A DNA stretch of 64,000 nt. Source: Sandaracinaceae bacterium. Its GTDB lineage: Bacteria; Myxococcota_A; Polyangia; Polyangiales; JADJQN01. The stretch spans positions 558,001 to 622,000 of the forward strand of contig JADJQN010000015.1 of assembly GCA_016712745.1 (NCBI GenBank), in the 5' to 3' direction. The notes under the pieces are model-generated. The model had not been told where the DNA came from. It ran no database searches and saw nothing but the letters and a program-made list of their open reading frames with translations. The translations under genes were made by a program, and so were the position numbers. Of this stretch, positions 63,417 through 64,000 are shown one piece after another; positions within the stretch are counted from its first letter, which is position 1, and each line of letters begins with the position of its first letter.

Positions 63417-64000
63417 TTACGGACTCGGTACCTCGACTCGGTACAGGACCATGATCACACGTCCTGCGTCTCGCGATTTCTCAAGATCGATCGTGATGTG
63501 AAGGGCGCAGTCTGTTGGGCCGTCGTCGTCGAGAAGCACCTGCTGCACTCGCCACACGCGCTCTTCTTCCTGAAGCATCGTGGTCGAGACCGCGCGAGCA
63601 TCGGCGTCCGTTCGTAGAAACGAATGCGCCTCGAAGTATGCGCGCAACGCTCCTTGTAGCCACGGTGCGCTACGCGTGCCGTCGAGAAGTTCGCTCGCTG
63701 CATCGTATTGGCCACGCGCAAGGGCACGCACCAGGCGAAAACACTCGTTGCGAACGAGAACGGTGAACGCGCGCTTGTCCCGCGTGATGTCTCGTGCGGC
63801 TTCTTCCGTTCGTTCATCCGCGGCTGATGGCGCGACAACTGCTGCGGGGTTGCGCATGCGCTCCCACTCGTCGAGGAGGCTTGCGTCTGTGCCCTGCACG
63901 ATCACACGCAGATATTCCTCCACGTCGCGCACGGATTCAGTTTTCGCCCACGCGGGCACGGTCTGCACCATCGCGCGATAGACCTCGCTCAAATAGCGCA
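63417..64000 (-). CDS. C-terminal part of a DUF3516-containing DEAD/DEAH helicase (cut by window edge)
   Basis: The frame is open past the right edge (RYLSEVYRAMVQTVP precedes the apparent start at 63992), so only the last ~194 residues are visible. They match the DUF3516 tail of large superfamily II helicases: LDEWERMRNP, DITRDKRAFTVLVRNECFRLVRALARGQYDAA, and a C-terminal DCALHITIDLEKSRDAGR. The helicase core lies outside the window. Confidence 0.75.
   Translation of the reverse strand, partial: RYLSEVYRAMVQTVPAWAKTESVRDVEEYLRVIVQGTDASLLDEWERMRNPAAVVAPSAADERTEEAARDITRDKRAFTVLVRNECFRLVRALARGQYDAASELLDGTRSAPWLQGALRAYFEAHSFLRTDADARAVSTTMLQEEERVWRVQQVLLDDDGPTDCALHITIDLEKSRDAGRVIMVLYRVEVPSP

Overview
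The window reads as chromosomal DNA of a high-GC member of the Myxococcota, probably Polyangiales/Sandaracinus-like. This is inferred from the many lipoproteins with Asp-Ala-Gly (DAG) linkers after the lipobox Cys, a MYXO-CTERM-type C-terminus, an IgGFc-binding-like lipoprotein, a TatT-family lipoprotein, FecR/ECF pairs and frequent ATGA start/stop overlaps. No rRNA, CRISPR array, transposase, integrase or phage gene was recognised. One tRNA (Cys, GCA) is present.

Layout. 1-3.4 kb: end of an unknown membrane protein, a block of hairpin repeats, an MMPL/RND exporter. 3.6-10.4 kb: an inositol-phosphate cytidylyltransferase-like enzyme, membrane and TatT lipoproteins, a phosphodiester glycosidase, an AgmX-like lipoprotein and an MDR oxidoreductase. 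10.6-18.3 kb: a minus-strand MoxR / DUF58 / transglutaminase / TPR operon whose DUF58 gene is frameshifted. 18.4-20 kb: a secreted protein and a methyltransferase. 20-28.4 kb: a minus-strand, mostly translationally coupled operon of surface lipoproteins, a Cys-rich lipoprotein, ECF sigma factor, FecR regulator and outer-membrane barrel, perhaps led by a purple-acid-phosphatase-like lipoprotein. 28.4-31.7 kb: ABC exporter and an MprF-like (DUF2156) protein. 32.3-40.3 kb: the conserved rimP-nusA-ylxR-infB-rbfA-nrnA-truB translation operon behind a leader that can fold as an attenuator. 40.3-51.6 kb: Cys-rich lipoprotein, sulfatase-HEAT membrane protein, tRNA-Cys, CFA-type methyltransferase, cytochrome P450, dihaem cytochrome, TPR-winged-helix regulator, AI-2E family permease. 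51.7-64 kb: aconitase, outer-membrane protein, a degenerate cupredoxin lipoprotein, polytopic membrane protein, FG-GAP/MYXO-CTERM protein, DUF2914 lipoprotein, a non-coding block of structured repeats, sulfotransferase, KamA-family radical SAM enzyme and the end of a DUF3516 helicase.

The most unusual content is non-coding. (1) Two inverted copies of a ~430-bp element, 31 kb apart, each made of two facing ~170-nt hairpins with identical conserved boxes but different, still self-complementary stems. (2) Two divergent ~175-nt elements at 60.1-60.6 kb that share boxes and show many compensatory changes in three stems; all non-Watson-Crick pairs are G-U on the same sense strand. (3) A perfect 28-bp-stem hairpin carrying the stop codons of two convergent genes. 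(4) Four GGGGACGTTCCCC palindromes in two orientations. (5) A mutually exclusive antiterminator/terminator in front of rimP-nusA. Two reading frames (TatT signal peptide, DUF58 tail) carry single-base frameshifts that may be real or assembly errors.
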